Origin: Callorhinus ursinus
Lineage: Eukaryota; Chordata; Mammalia; Carnivora; Otariidae
DNA: 64,000 bases
Assembly: GCF_003265705.1 (NCBI RefSeq)
Contig: NW_020312867.1
Span: forward strand, 11,259,228-11,323,227
Direction of reading: 5' to 3'
Shown: in pieces, positions 24,201-36,200 of the stretch
How positions within the stretch are numbered: position 1 is the first letter of the stretch
Layout of the letters: each line of letters begins with the position of its first letter
Made by a program: the position numbers and the translations under genes
Notes under the pieces: generated by a model
The model's input: only the letters and a program-made list of their open reading frames with translations
Told to the model about the DNA's origin: nothing
The model's database searches: none

Positions 24201-27200
24201 CAGTCGTTAAGCGTTTGCCTTCGGCTCAGGTCATGATCCCAGGGTCTTGGGATCGAGTCCTGCCTCGGGCTCCCTGCTCAGTGGGAGGCCTGCTTCTCCC
24301 TCTCCCACTCCCCCTCGGCTTGTGTTCCCTCTCTCACTGTCTCTGTCAAATAAATAAATAAAATCTTAAAAAAAAAAAAAAAAAAAAGCGTGTCTAGGGG
24401 CACCTGGGTGGCTCAGTCAGTTGAGTGTCCAACTCTTGGTTTCAAGTTCAGGTCACGATCTCATGGGTTGTGGAATCTGCTCCACACTGGGCTTCAGGCT
24501 TAGCACCAAATCTGCTTGAGATTCTCTCTCCCTCTCCCTCTGCCCCCTCCACTCACACATACTCTCTCTCTTAAATAAATGAATCTTCAGGGATGCCTGG
24601 GTGGCTCAGTCGGTTAAGCGTCTGCCTTCAGCTCAGGTCATGATCCCAGGATCCAGGGATCGAGTCCCGCATCGGACTCCCTGCTCGGCGGGGAGCCTGC
24701 TTCTCCCTCTGCCTCTCTCTCTCTCTCTCTCATGAATAAATAAATAAAATCTTTAAAAATAAAAAAGAAATCTTCAAAAAAAAGAAATAATAAGATTTTA
24801 AAAGTCAGAATAGAACAAGGAAAACATAATATAGGAATTGAAGAAATAAAAAAATTTCCAAGAACTAAAGGATATGTTTGCAAATTACAAAGACCCACTA
24901 AGTACTCAATTAATTAATGAAAACCTATTCAGATATTTTGTTTTTTTTTTTTTTTTTAAAAGACTTTATTTATTTAAGAGAGAGAGAATGAGAGATAGAG
25001 AGCACGGGAGGGAAGAGGGTCAGAGGGAGAAGCAGACTCCCTGCTGAGCTCGGAGACCGATGCGGGACTCGATCCCAGGACTCCAGGATCACGACCTGAG
25101 CCGAAGGCAGTCTCTTAACCAACTGAGCCACCCAGGCGCCCCTATTCAGATATTTTGGAAGGCAGCCATGATACCACCAATGTTGCTCAGACTCGGATAT
25201 TTTGGAAAACTCAATAACAATCAACTGTATTAAGAAAGACCTTAGGGCACCTGGGTGGCTCAGTCGGTTAAGCGTCTGCCTTCAGCTCAGGTCATGATCC
25301 CGGGGTCCTGGGATCGAGTCCCGCATCAGGCTCCCTCCTCAGTGAGGAGCCTGCTTCTCTGCACCCCCTTCCGCTTGTGCTTTCTCTCGCTATCTCTGTC
25401 TCTCTCAAATATTTTTTTTTTTTTAAAGACCTTAAAACAAATTTAAGAACAAAGAGAAATAAAACATGTTGACAGAATCTGGACAGAATTTTTTTTAAAA
25501 AAGGAATAAAAAGTGGAAGTGGTAAGAGTACAAGAGAAAACAGACATGAATAACAGAGTAAGGGGCACTGGCTGAAGTGAGAAAAAAAAGAAATCAAACA
25601 ATGTAAGAGAGGGTCGCCTGGGTGGCTCCGTCATTAGGCGTCTGCCTTCAGCTCAGGTCATGATCTCAGGGTCCTGGGATCGAGCCCCACATCGGGCTCC
25701 CTGCTCAGCGGGAAGCCTGTTTCTCCCTCTCCCACTCCCCCTGCTTGTGTTCCCTCTCTCGCTGTGTCTCTCTCTGTCAAATAAATAAATAAAATCTTAA
25801 AAAAAAAAAAAACAATGTAAGAGAAAAAAAGATTAGAGAGAAATGACAGCTGGAGAAGGCAGGCAAAGGAGATCCAAAATATGTCTCATTGGAGCCCTCA
25901 AATAAGGAAACCGAAAGAATAGACTGAAACAAAAAAAAAGACAGAATTCAAGACAGCCTTCCTAAAGTAAAAGGACTTTTAATGCTAAATACTCCAGGTG
26001 CCAGAAAACACTGACCCAGAATGGTCAACATCAAAACATATCTAAGTAAAGTTACTGAGTATCAAAAATAAAGAATCCAAAAAACAGGCAAAAAGATCAA
26101 GATGCTGATAAAAAGAAGAAAACAAGACTGGCCTGATTTCTTCACAGCCACAGTCAATACCAGAGAATCAAAGAGTAGCAACAATAAGGTAGGACTCAAT
26201 TATTCTCTTATCTTTGTACCACACAATTTTCCAAACATATACAAAGGTTGGAAATATGGAATGCCCACCCCTTCTCTCTCCAGCTTCAAAAATTACCAGT
26301 GCTGTATTCTTATCTAATCTGTTCCAAGGGAACTTCCTTTTTCAAGAACTGCCGGTACCTTAATTTTAAAGAGAATCCATAAGGACTGAAAGTTTAAAAA
26401 GGTCTTTAACTTTCAAAATAAATCTCAACATTATGAAAGTAAGTTTATCTTCTATTTAACAAACTTGGTGACAGTTGCAACTGCACAGCTGTTGAAACAA
26501 TGGGCAGCAAAAGACCCCAGTGCCAAGCCAGGTGGGAGGGATATTCAAGTAGGTACACATTATAACTAGTTCACTTGTGACTATTTTCACATTTTGGCAA
26601 TCTCTGCTTCCTAAAAACCTCGTGCTATTTTACATTCCCCTGTCCTCCGTGCAAGGGCCCTGGGAAGTTATGTGTTGTAATAACCCCATTTTAGAGATGA
26701 GGAGGTAGAGACTCTGAAGGGCTGAGCGTGTCGCCCAGGAGTTGAACAGACAGGCTGTCCACAAACGCTGCATTTGCCACCATGCTACACGGCCTCCCAG
26801 AAGGATAGAGTCGCTCTTTAGAAATTACCAGAAACAACTGACTTTCTGAAATTGTGATTAATAGTGATTTGCCCAATACCACTGCAACCACTACACATGC
26901 TCCTGTAAACACATTTTGCGGGGAATCTGTAAAGCAACAAAATGCTGATATTTGAATGGGAGTATCTAAACCGTTTACTTGTAGTTAATTCATTCTTGTG
27001 GTAAATACCCTCACTATAAACAAAGTTCAATTCCTTCAACATCCCTCATAGAAGAATCCCAGTAATACCGAGGTCAAGTTCAGAACATATTGGGCGTGGG
27101 TCCCAATGCTATTTTATAGATTCGTGGTTCGTGATTCAAGGCATTATCCTTCTGGTCCCTTCAGGAATAAATTCCTTTGAGCACATTTCAAGATGGGTAT

Positions 27201-30200
27201 CTTGTAGCTAACACTGTATTAACCAGCACTTACTGTAAGGAGCTCAAGAGTATTAAGAGACACCAGAAGTCAAGTCTTGTATAAAGTAAGTGAATATACG
27301 ACAACTAATAGCTCACTATAATTAGGAAAACAAACATGAATATGGCGATCACATGGGGTGATCTCTCTGGCCCCCACTCCTCCTGTCTCTCCTGCAAGGT
27401 CCCAGTGTCTGTTAATTCACGATCAAGTGTTCAGAGACAGCCTTTCCATGCCCTCAAAAAGGCAAGATCCCAAAGGGCAGCATCCTCTGAAGTTTTCTTT
27501 GCACAAATTCAAGACAGCAGGGGACCTAAATTTCATTTTCTTTTTCTCTAAAACAGGAATAGTGGTAGCACCTCTCTAACGGGTTGTGGTGAGAGCTAAA
27601 TGTGACCTGTTGCTTGAATCACAGAGCCCAAGGTCTGGACCATTAGCACCATTCAACACACGGTAACCGTTCTCCCCAAACCTGTCATTTCATACAGTAA
27701 GAAAAGCACGGCCAGCGAAGCAGGAAGATATCCTATCTCACTAGTATTCAAGGAAATACTAACGTAGCAAAATTGAGACAGTGAAAAAGACTTTCAAACA
27801 GGCAAATAAATGTCTAGCATAAATGTGCTAGCATTAATGAGCTAGACATTTTTTTCTGCCAAGAGTTCACTAGCACCAGTAGAAGGTACTGTCAGAGATG
27901 TTAAAAAGCCCTGAATGTTAGCGCTCTTTGCTATTCATCTCAAAAGATGTCCATCATTTCCTGGATAATGGAGGAGGAAGTCCAGAATCATGACAGCCTA
28001 TACCCTGGAAACTCTGATTAAGGGCCCAGCACATGAAAATTGGATACAGCCTAATGAGTCTGTGAATTCAGAAGCACTCTGCTGCAAGATGTAGCACTTG
28101 GATGCTGAGACCCAAGCAGGCCAGGTGGTGGCTCCCTGCCCAGATCCTGCTCTGTGGGCTGTGTCTCAGCTGCTGACGGAGCCATCGGTCAACATATCAA
28201 CAGCGCCTACTTGAATTCCTGCACTCTGAGGAGCACCTTAGAATCCAAGACCACAGGAATTTTAACATCGCAGCATGAATCTAATTAGCCTCCATAAAAT
28301 TTATAATAGCTTGACCAAAAAGCAGTATTGGTCAAGATAGCCAAAAATGGAAAAAAGAAACTACACAGACACAAAAATTTGATTATTCCAGAATTCCAAT
28401 ATAATCTCCTTGTTTATCGTTTTAGTGATTACACTGTAAACTTAGGGTGTTAATACCCAACGTGGGTACCATATTTGCATGTATCAACTTTCTAGTGGTC
28501 TGTTTCTAGAATATTAAGTGTACACTATCTAAAATACAATCCAGGGGCACCTGGCTGGCTCAGACAGTTGAGTAAGCACCTCTTGATCTCAGGGTTGTGA
28601 GTTCAAGCCCCACAGGAGGTGTAGAGCTTACCTTAAAAAAGTACAATATAGTTCTAGAATATAATGCTTCATTATAGAAACTGATTAAATTAGTAAATTT
28701 TCACAGTGAAAATAAAAAATGTGCTTTAAAAAGTCTACCAAATTGGGGTGGCCTGGGTGGTTCAATCTTTTACGCATCTGACTCTTGATTTCAGCTCAGG
28801 TTATGATCTCGGGGTCGTGGGATCGAACCCCGAGTCAGGCTCTGCACTGGGCGTGGAGCCTGCTTAAGATCTTCTCTCCCTCGGCCCCACCCTCCTCTCT
28901 CTCTCTAAAAAATATAAAAAATAAAAAAATAAGAGTCTACAAAGCAAAACTCAAATGAAATCGAGAAGTCTTAGAGCTGCCGTGCAATCTGGAAATATCC
29001 TACAAACTTTTCACGTATTAAGCATAGTGACCGACCCAAAGTAAAAAAAGAAATCAAGACATCTGGATCCTCTTTGGGCAGGCCTCTCCTGGCCTCCATG
29101 AATAGGGTCACACAGACTGACCTCAAGGAGATGGGATGAGGCAAAAAAAAAAAAAATAAAAAAAAAATTTAAAAAAAAAAAAGATCCTCCCCGCCTCAGC
29201 ATGTGATTTTCATCACTCTGTTCATTGTCACAGTCTACACTGGCTTCTCTCATTCTCGTTTACCGCAATGGAGTCTGTACCAGGCACAATACTGATTTTT
29301 TTTTTTTTAAAGATTTTGTTTATTTATTTGAGAGAGTGAGAGAGAGAGCACGAGAGTGGGGTGAGGGGCAGAGGGAGAAGGAGACTCCCCGCCGAGCAGG
29401 GAGCCCGATGTGGGACTTGATCCCGGGGCTCCAGGATCATGACTTGAGCTGAAGGCAGACGTTTAGCCAACTGAGCCACCCAGGCGCCCCAGGATCGATA
29501 CTAATAACCACCTATGTTACTATTTCATTTAATCCTAACAAAGTGAACAGACAGATGCTGACATTTTTATTCCCATTTTGGCGATGAGGCACCTGATACC
29601 CAGAGAGCTTAAGTACCTCCCTCGGGATCTGGATCACATTAGCACGCAGACCCTGAGTCCAGACTCACACTCGGAACCACCTCCCTCAGCATCCTGGATG
29701 AGGCCTTTAAAAATAAGGAGTTCTATATGGGTCTCACCTTAACTGCCATCAAGACAATTAACAAGCCACTTCCACTCCTCCTCATCCCTTCTATTTCCAT
29801 TATGAAGAGAACACACCCACTCGGAAGGGTAGAGACCAGCCCCCAAGAAGGACAGCCACGCCCTGTCCCGGGCCTAGGACACAGGGAGGAGGCTGGGGCA
29901 TGGGCGTACCTTTTCTGCGATGCCATTCTCTGTCGTGTAGATTGCCATGAGCTCCGTATCTTCATTGTCCTGTTCACCGCTGGACGTGGCACCTCCATTT
30001 ATCACCACCTGCAGAGAAACACTTCATTTATATATAGGCTGCTTCACCACACACCGCTGTCATTTCATAAAATGGAATGGAAACATTCTCCTCAGAAGCC
30101 TTCTGTAATGCTCATAACAGACACGAGCTGTGTGTTTTTTGCCTACCAAATCAGCCAAGTTTCGAGTTTTCTTCAAGGAAACTCCGGACAAGTTTGCGCT

Positions 30201-33200
30201 CTTCAGCGACCGTGTGTGTTTCTGATGGGGGAAGAGAAATGCCCCGCGGGTCCCACAGGCGGAGGCCGGAAGGAGCACCCACAGAAAGCCCAGGGAGCGG
30301 GGCCCGCAACGCCCTCCGAGGCCAAGAGAGGCGTAGCTGCCGTCTCTGGGCGGTGGGAAGCATCCTGAGCTGCCTGGGTCAAGATCCCTTCCCAAGTCAC
30401 CGCGTGATGGCGATTCTAAGTGGCGTCCCTGGAAAAGCAACTCACGCACTGCTGATCACCTAACGTGCTGACGTGCTGACGTGCTGACGTGCTGACGTTT
30501 CCCACTGTGGTTACTATGTAAACCAGCCTGCCGGCGCAGGCGCACACAGAAGAGAACGTGTGGCGATGGACAGGTGTGGGGGCTCTTCCTAATGACAAAA
30601 ATCTAGCTTCTGGGCCCTCAGAGTAGAAGGAGCAGAATTCATCACCACCCCTCATGCCTGCCCTGGTGAGGCACGTGGAGTCATCTTAGGTCCTGGAAGC
30701 CTGTAGCAAGAATCTTAAAATATTTTTACTCTTGTAGCCAAATGGCTCCATTTCTAGGAATCCATCTTGAAAAATTAATCCTGAAAAATAACTATGCATG
30801 AATAGCAGCACAACTATATTTTTAAAATACAGAGAAGAAGGGGCGCCTGGGTGGCTCAGATGGTTGGGCGTCTGCCTTCGGCTCGGGTCATGATCCCAGG
30901 GTCCTGGGATCGCGTCCCGCATCGGGCTCCCTGCTCAGTGGGGAGCCTGCTTCTCCCTCTGCTTCTCTCTGTCTCTCACGAATAAATAAATAAAATCTTA
31001 AAAAAAAAAAATAAAATACAGAGAAAAAAGACAAAGTACATAAAAAGTTTAGCATCTGGTATTGTAAAGTATACTAAAGAGAAGTAAAAGATGAGTGACA
31101 GGGTAAGAGATGGACAAGCGCAACATCTATAGCCCACAAAGGTCGGTATCAGTAGTTGGTAAAGAATACCTGCAAATCAATCAAACAATTCACAGGAAAT
31201 GGGCAAATGACAGGAGGCTACAACTCACAGGAAAAAATTTAAGTATCTAAAACACATGATTAGCTGCCCAACCTCATTTAAAATTATAGAAATAAAATTT
31301 TTCATGTTTTAACATAAATTAGGGGGATATTTCAAAAGATGAATCTAGTGTTGACGAAGGTGTGGGGAGAAAGCTACTCTGGAGTTATCAGAGAGATTAC
31401 ATTCTTGGTGGACTGGCCTTTGTGGAAGGTAATTTAGCACCAGAACAGAACAGGCATTTTTCTGGACCCACCAACTGCACTCATAGAAACTTATCTTCCG
31501 GAAATATCCATGCAAATGGTATGTGCATTCAAGACTGATGACTGATATCTAAAAGGCTGAATCTCTGGAAACAACCTAAATGTTCATCCAAAAAAAAAAA
31601 AAAAAAAGACATTACAACCAATGGGGGAAAAATAAAGGTGAACATTGTGAGATATATCCATTTCAAAAATAATGCTATTGAAAAGAATTAAAAAGAAAAA
31701 ATAAACTAATGTGCTGACAAGGAAAGAACTCCAAAAAATACAGTTTCTTAAAAAAGTCACAAAACAGTAAGCCTAGAATTATCCTAATTATGCTTAAAAA
31801 AAAATCCTAATAACCTCTCTGTCTTGAACACTTGGGAAAGGATGCAGAAAGGCCCCAAACCAAAAACAGGAAGGCTACCCTACGGACAAGGAGTAATGAT
31901 GGGCACACGTTTCATTTTTTACTCCCAATCCTTCTTTAACATTGGGGTCTTTTATAATCGGCATGTATTTGTGTGTTATTTGTATGCTGCTTTTTTAAAT
32001 GAACAATAAAAAAGATGCCCACCAAAATATTAATCGTGGTTGTCTTTAATCAGTGGGGCCGTTTTCACCTTTTTCCATTTATATATTTTGGAATTTCCTA
32101 TAATGAGGACAACTACTTTTTATAATGGGGAAGAAATTATAAAGACTAAAGATCTAATAAGCAGCATAGCTTAGATTGAGGAGGTCCAAAGACATTTCAA
32201 TCCCTTCTTTTTTAAACAGTTGAAGAAATCAGGCAGTGAAAAATTAAACTTCTTATACAGATTAATAACCCAAGTATGAGGCTACTTTAAAGAATGCCAG
32301 AGATCTGCACTAACTAGTACATAATTTTTACAGGGCAGCGTTTTCTTATGGCACTTCAAATATTTATTTCTAAAACTACCGCTTAAGTCACGAGACGGGT
32401 TTTTACACAAGCTACCTAGGTTTGGGACATTTGTTTGCCCATAAAACCAGCTGCCAGCAAGATACACCTTCCCAGCCAAGTTCAAGTCCACAACAGGAAA
32501 CTCTAACTTACTGTCAGAGCCACACTCCAAGTCCTATCATAGCAGTGCTCAGCCCATGGAGACGCCAAGACTTACACACACTCAGGATGAACTCTCTTAC
32601 AACAACAACGCTCAGTTACTAAGTCATCAAAGAAACCCAGATCTGATTCAAAGTCCTATCCTGGCTAAAAACCCCCTTCATCTGCACTCATGGCCAGATG
32701 AACAACTTCTCCGTGGGGACGGGGCTTCCTTCAGGGGGATGAAAAGGTTCTGGAATTAGGCAGTGCTGATGGGTGCACAACACCGTGAATGTGTGAAAGG
32801 TCTCTGAATCGTTCGCTTTAAAATGGTTAATTTTGTTAACCATTTGTGTGAATTTCACCTCGGTGATTTTTTTTTTAATTCATATACCAGCACCAAACAG
32901 GAGATCTGGGCAGGATTTATCAATCCCCAGGCCTTTCCGGACTTATTCCACACACACACTCACAGTAAGTACCATAAGATGCAAATGCTTCCCAGCCTAG
33001 GCAAAGGCTCAATATTTATTCAACGAACTGTCTGAGGACCTGCTGTGCCCAGGCCATGGAGATGCAGTCCTGCCCCCCGCAACACCTGCCCAAGGAGTGC
33101 CACCTGGAGCAGGTGCCGGGCTCAGGAATTCTGACTGGACACAAGGCCCCCAGCAGGGAGCCATGAAGCAGTGGCAAGCCCAGGCAGGCCACGACCGGAT

Positions 33201-36200
33201 GTGCCTTGTGGATGGCCACTCTGCCGGCAGTGGGAGTGGAAGGGCGAGGTGTGGTAAAGGGCACGGCGATGGGAACAGAGGCAGGCAGACCTGTATGAGG
33301 CTGCTGCCGGGCGCTAGAGACAGTGGCCTGGGCCAAGGTATGAACAGTGCAGTGCTCTGGGAAAGGTAGTGTGGTTCAGGAGAGAGCAAGGATGTGGCCC
33401 TAATGCCCCTGGAGACTGCCCGGATAGGAGAAGAGCCTCGCAGCTGCTCAGGGTGGGCACCCGGTAGACACCACCATGGTCCGACAGGCAACATGCTAGC
33501 CCTGCCCTGAATGCAGGGGCAGGGGGAAAGCATCCAGGCCACTGTCCAGCTCAGTCGCCTGGGCCCTGGGCAGATGTGGGTCCCAGCCCCAAAGAGACTG
33601 GTGCAGGGACGAGCAGAGAAACAAATTGGTACAGGAGCAGTGTTTGTAAGCCGATCCAAAAGGTGTTTTGATTCCTAGAAACCACACAGGACACTTACTT
33701 CCCCAGACCAGCGTGGGCTGTTTATTTAACTATAAAGATGACTGACCTAAATCACCTAACCATGATTTCTAACATATTTCCACAGGTCAAGCCATCCAGG
33801 GGGACCTTGGAGCCCACCTTCCATCCCCATCAGCCTCCCGTTCCAGAGCTGCACTGCTGCCCTCCACCTGGGCCACCCTTATCCCCAAGTGGAGAACATG
33901 CCCTGTCCCACCACGTCCTGGAAGGTAGGAGGTTCTGGAGCGAGCGGCAGCTGAACCAAGTTTCTACTGAAGGGAGAGGGGGATCTGGCACCGGAGAGAG
34001 GCAAAGGCGACAGGCGGTAGGGACGCCCACCAGGGCGCCTGTCTGACCCACGGCCTCCCCTGTGTGTGCGTGCAGGAAATGACCAAACATGGCTGGAAAA
34101 ATAAAACACTGGTTTGTTTTACTAATGTTTCCTTTGATTTATTAAATTAGCTATTCTGATGATTTAGGGTTTTTTTCAAATGTGAAATTTTAAAAAATCA
34201 AATGTTAAAATCCGTTCTTCAGGAAAGGCACAGACTTTTTTTAAGAGAAAGGGATAAAAAAATGTTCCTGATACTATCAAAGCTTCACATTTTTGAATCT
34301 CTAAATATTATTTCAACTGGGAAATAAAACACGAGTTGGAAAGCTTCTTAAACTAATAAAATAGGTTTTCTTTTGAGTTACTGATAGCACGGCCGCTAAC
34401 AACTGGATCTTGGCATCTTTCATCTTAGGAAACTGATCTAGTTTTTATTTAGAAAACAAAAACAAAAAACAAAAAACAAAACCAGCAGATCATTTTTGGG
34501 AACAAGATGTCCTTTCTCCCCCCCCCAAAACTATTTGAAACCAGATTTGATGGCTTTACATTTTTCCACTAAACCAATACTGTATAATCACTCCATCAGC
34601 TGTGAATCGAGCAGGTTTTCTCTGCCTACATTTGTCCAGCTGATGACTTGTTCCCAATATGCAAGTCTCTGTGTGGAAGAGTATGTCTATTGCTCCGTAA
34701 ACATGTCTTTCTTACTCAAGTGTTTTATTTCTAGTAAACAAAGGCAATAATGCTAACGTACTTGTTTCTAAATAGTAATCCTGAGATGGCCAAATGCACG
34801 GGAAGCAGGAGAGACAGGCCAATAGTGGAGGAGTGCCATGCCGAGGGTCAGTGTCACAGCAATGCCCATTTAAACCAAGAACGAACAAGCCATGTTACTC
34901 ACACAGAAGCTGCAGTGAATGGCAGCTGTGGGCACATGCAAGCGAAAGGGTACAGGGACCTGGGAAACCTTGTGCCTCTGATCAGAGGCTCAGAACCCAA
35001 TCTATCGCCTATTTGGGGTATGGTATAAAGCACCCAGCACTATCACGTGTCCAGTAGCTAAGTGAGCCATTTTCTACTTACTCACTTTCAAAGTAAAAAT
35101 GAAGTACCCCTAATTAACTGTTTTCTATTCTTTTAGTAAGAAGGTAGCACTATTCTTACCCTCCTACACACACACACACACACACACGTGATTATTCCCT
35201 CTAGTATCCATATCTACAATTAAAATGTATTTAAAGAAGGTATCGGGGAGCCTGTGTGACTCAATTGGTTAGGCTTCTGACTCTTGATTTTGGCTGGGGT
35301 CATGATCTCAAAGTCATGAGATCAAGCTCCACATCGGGCTCCACGATGGGCATGGAACCTGCTTGGGATTATTTCTCTCGCCCCCTCTGACTCTGCCCCT
35401 CCCACCCCCTGGCTCACGGCCCTTGCACTCTCTAAAATTTAAAAAAAAAGAATAGAGGTATCAAGATTAGTGTTTCTCAGCCTTTAACCCAAACCCCTTT
35501 TAAAAGAACATAAAAATCCCCCAACTACTTTCAATATTATTTGAAATTTCAAAATTAACTACCATGAAAAATAAATCAAAGTGAGTATTATACAACATAC
35601 CCTAAACCTCCAGAGCTTGTCGGTCTTAGATTATGATACTCCAAAATATATAGTTGATAGAGCAACCCTGAAGTTGTCTGAGGCAGCAAAGTCCCTAACC
35701 CTGTTTCCATTGCTTCCTCAAATACGGCAGCGCCCATGACACTCTTCAACGACCAATGCTGCAGCCTCCTTCACTTGCACTGCCCAGCCAGGCTTCTCAG
35801 GGCAGCCTCTTCACTTCCTCAGCCATCTCCTGAGGCCACCTGGGATACAGCAGCCAAAGTACCCTGGGAGTTCCAGGTACCATCCCCTCGTCCCCCAGCA
35901 TGACTTGCCCTTTGAGAGGAGCCAGAGGTGCCTGACCTCTCCCCAGATCCAGCCCCTATCCTGAAGCACTGGGTGGGCCGATGTGTCTGTCGGTGGCCCA
36001 CAAAGAAAACCTCCTGTGCTCCTCCCCCCACACATCCCATCACGACGGTGATGAGGACGGCTGATGTTTTCGGGGCACAGATTCACACCAATACTGGCAT
36101 TTGTCTCCTTTCAGATCCCCTGCCTGCCCATCTGCTGATCTCTGGTTCAAGGAACACAGTGGAGATGCAGGAGCTAAGTGGAGCATTTATTCACTGCCTA

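Larger units (their letters stand above)
24775..26240 (+). mobile_element. Old LINE-1 5' half fragment (L1M/HAL1 type), interrupted by three SINEs
   Basis: Pieces 24775-24940, 25143-25244, 25425-25610 and 25812-26240 follow the order of the ancient L1 inter-ORF/ORF1 region (CCAAGAACTAAAGGATATG, AAAGACCCACTAAGTACTC, TCACAGCCACAGTCAATACC). Diverged, non-coding. Confidence 0.55.
22243..29909 (-). other. SLC23A2: SLC23A2 intron (7.7 kb)
   Basis: Phase-0 intron from GTACGC (29909) to ...CTCGCAG (22243). It carries a dense SINE pile-up at 23.7-25.8 kb set in an old L1 fragment, further SINEs at 28.5, 28.7 and 29.3 kb, MIR pieces at 26.7, 27.6 and 29.5 kb, and an imperfect 44-base palindrome at 27808-27851. 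I see nothing recognisable in 22250-23690 except poly-A/T runs, nor in 26350-26640 and 27860-28540. Confidence 0.9.

Noticed and set aside
23602..25597. Many repeated elements resembling an array such as CRISPR
   Set aside because: They are dispersed carnivore SINEs of about 200 bases with A-tails and target-site duplications in a vertebrate genome, not short regular repeats with spacers.
28547..28642. Possible tRNA gene
   Set aside because: The tRNA-like A/B-box sequences belong to tRNA-Lys-derived CAN-SINE heads; no complete cloverleaf was seen.
33009..33659. 216-codon minus-strand open frame
   Set aside because: Low-complexity composition, lies in an intron, no recognisable domain, no splice link to SLC23A2.
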